DNA of 64,000 bases, from assembly GCF_007829955.1 (NCBI RefSeq), contig NZ_VIWX01000001.1:310001-374000 (forward strand), in the 5' to 3' direction. Origin of the DNA: Saccharopolyspora dendranthemae (GTDB lineage: Bacteria; Actinomycetota; Actinomycetes; Mycobacteriales; Pseudonocardiaceae). Numbering within the stretch: position 1 is the stretch's first letter; every line of letters begins with the position of its first letter. The translations under genes and the position numbers were made by a program. The notes under the pieces were generated by a model that worked only from the letters and a program-made list of their open reading frames with translations, ran no database searches and was not told where the DNA came from. Below are positions 62,882 through 64,000 of this stretch, in pieces.

Positions 62882-63634
62882 GTGACCGACCTCTTCGCCC
62901 TCAACGGCAGGAACGCGATCGTCACCGGTGGCGCGCAGGGCATCGGCGAAGCCATCGTGCTCGCCCTCCGCGACGCGGGTGCGCGCGTGTTCATCTGCGA
63001 CATCAACCCCGACGTCGGCAAGGCGTCCGCCGAACGCCACGGCGTCGAGTTCGTGGCCGCGGACGTCACCGATCCCGACAGCGTCGACGCCGCGTTCGAG
63101 CACGTGGCCACCACGAGCGGGTCCGTCGACGTGGCGGTCAACAACGCCGGGATCGTGCACAACCACCCCAGCGAAGACCTCGATCCCGAGGACTGGCGCC
63201 GGGTGATGGCGGTGAACCTCGACGGCGTCTTCTACAGCTGCCAGGCAGCGGGCAGGCGGATGCTCGCGCAGGGGTCAGGGAGCATCATCAACACCGGCAG
63301 CATGAGCGGCCACATCTCCAACCACCCCCAGCCCCAGTCCGCCTACAACGCCGCGAAGGCGGGCGTCATCCACCTCACCAAATCACTGGCCGGGGAATGG
63401 GCCGCCCGGGGCGTGCGGGTCAACTCCATCTCCCCCGGTTACGTCGGCACCGAGATGACCAAGCGCGGGATGAGCAACGAGGAATGGCGCCGGGTCTGGA
63501 TCGAGGGCACCCCGATGAACCGCGTCGCTGAACCCGGCGAGATCGCCCCCGCCGTGGTCTTCCTCGCCTCCGACGCCAGCAGCTACTGCACCGGGACCGA
63601 CCTGGTCGTGGACGGCGGCTACACCGTCTGGTGA
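62882..63634 (+). CDS. Short-chain dehydrogenase/reductase
   Basis: 250 residues of the classical SDR fold: cofactor motif VTGGAQGIGEAIVLAL, Asp acceptor strand FICDINPDV (suggesting NAD preference), NNAG at VAVNNAGIVHN, catalytic Ser in NTGSMSGHIS and Tyr-x3-Lys in SAYNAAKAGV. GTG 62882 has GGGAGGAAC upstream. It resembles sorbitol/mannitol- and gluconate-type dehydrogenases; substrate unknown. Ends in a hairpin shared with dnaE. Confidence 0.92.
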   Translation: MTDLFALNGRNAIVTGGAQGIGEAIVLALRDAGARVFICDINPDVGKASAERHGVEFVAADVTDPDSVDAAFEHVATTSGSVDVAVNNAGIVHNHPSEDLDPEDWRRVMAVNLDGVFYSCQAAGRRMLAQGSGSIINTGSMSGHISNHPQPQSAYNAAKAGVIHLTKSLAGEWAARGVRVNSISPGYVGTEMTKRGMSNEEWRRVWIEGTPMNRVAEPGEIAPAVVFLASDASSYCTGTDLVVDGGYTVW

Positions 63635-63643
63635 CCGGCCGGT

Positions 63644-63672
63644 GTGGGGAAGTTTTATGAGAACTTCCCCAC
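63644..63672. terminator. Bidirectional hairpin between SDR and dnaE
   Basis: Perfect 11-bp stem GTGGGGAAGTT (63644-63654) / AACTTCCCCAC (63662-63672) with TTATGAG loop, 9 nt after the SDR stop and 13 nt from the convergent dnaE stop. Second member of the family seen at 48577-48608. Confidence 0.8.
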
Positions 63673-63685
63673 CTCCCGTGTGCAT

Positions 63686-64000
63686 CTACCGGCCGGCGCG
63701 CTCCACGGCGATGCCGCGCACGGACTTGAGCTCCGAGACGAGTTCGGTGCACACGTTGACCGGCCACTTCGGCAGCTCCAGCCGGGTCTTGCCGAGGTGC
63801 ACGTGCACCGGGGTGGTGCCCTTGTGCGCGAGGAACGTCTGCTTGAGCTCGCTGATCACCTCGGCGTTGAGCTTGCGGGAGTCCGCGTGCAGCACGAGCG
63901 GCGGCTCGCTGCCGGGATCCGTCTCGGCCGCGGTGATGTCGACGGGCACGGCGTCGGAGGCGAACACGCTGATCTCGCCTTCGCGCTCGTTGACCCGGCC
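63686..64000 (-). CDS. dnaE: DNA polymerase III alpha subunit, C-terminal end (5' part outside window)
   Basis: 105 codons in frame up to the window edge (GRVNEREGEIS before FASDAVPVDITAAE). The C-terminal pattern PLVLHADSRKLNAEVISELK, LAHKGTTPVHVHLGKTRLEL and ELVSELKSVRGIAVE matches the OB-fold/tau-binding end of actinomycete DnaE1, the replicative polymerase. The catalytic PHP and palm domains lie beyond the window. Confidence 0.85.
   Translation of the reverse strand, partial: GRVNEREGEISVFASDAVPVDITAAETDPGSEPPLVLHADSRKLNAEVISELKQTFLAHKGTTPVHVHLGKTRLELPKWPVNVCTELVSELKSVRGIAVERAGR

Overview
This is a high-GC chromosomal window from an actinomycete, most likely a Saccharopolyspora-like member of the Pseudonocardiales. 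That is inferred from the base composition, a LysX fusion, PucR/IclR/GntR/TetR regulators in abundance, GTG/TTG starts, and a B12 riboswitch in front of a class I ribonucleotide reductase. No database search was possible. It looks like ordinary chromosome with catabolic islands rather than a mobile element: I see no integrase, intact insertion sequence, tRNA, rRNA or CRISPR array.

Layout. 1-6.1 kb: the end of an unknown, lower-GC gene; lysX (lysyl-phosphatidylglycerol synthase fused to lysyl-tRNA synthetase); and a divergent DUF998 / hydrolase / lipoprotein trio. 6.1-11.9 kb: a guanidino-compound island (TPP-dependent decarboxylase-like enzyme, ureohydrolase, sodium:solute symporter) with a divergent PucR regulator. 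12-17.6 kb: an NmrA-type reductase with a divergent TetR gene, a methyltransferase, and a FecCD-type metal-chelate ABC importer. 17.7-22.1 kb: nrdAB behind a cobalamin riboswitch and a probable NrdR box. 22.5-25.3 kb: a three-gene cassette made of a tandem-repeat peptide, a JmjC/cupin oxygenase and a sucrase/ferredoxin-like Fe-S protein, followed by a decayed amidohydrolase fragment. 25.7-39.3 kb: MMPL and sugar-porter transporters, a secreted hydrolase, an M14 peptidase, a GntR gene divergent from a nitrilase-family amidase and an APC permease, an aldo/keto reductase, a glutathione peroxidase, a tautomerase and a TetR gene. 39.5-43.8 kb: a tiny membrane protein, a PucR regulator and an alkane hydroxylase island (AlkB-rubredoxin fusion, ferredoxin, ferredoxin reductase). 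44-50.3 kb: scoAB with IclR; MarR-pirin-AhpD-like; VOC and DUF1097 genes. 50.3-61.2 kb: a second guanidino/GABA island (LysR, gabT, gabD, PucR, NCS1 permease, FAD amine oxidase, ureohydrolase, aldehyde dehydrogenase). 61.3-64 kb: a degenerate NTPase-like protein, an SDR, and the 3' end of dnaE.

How the parts fit. The two guanidino islands carry closely related ureohydrolases, each with its own permease and PucR regulator. Read together they could take agmatine (amine oxidase, then aldehyde dehydrogenase) and 2-ketoarginine (TPP decarboxylase) to 4-guanidinobutyrate, then by ureohydrolase to GABA plus urea, and by GabT/GabD to succinate. The alkane island is a self-contained hydroxylase with its electron-transfer chain. 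The most novel-looking locus is the repeat-peptide/JmjC/ferredoxin cassette at 22.9-25.3 kb, which has the shape of a peptide-modification (RiPP-like) system and has a perfect 20-bp palindrome upstream. Several short hairpins and one 36-nt sequence recur at distant intergenic sites, which suggests families of dispersed elements in this genome.
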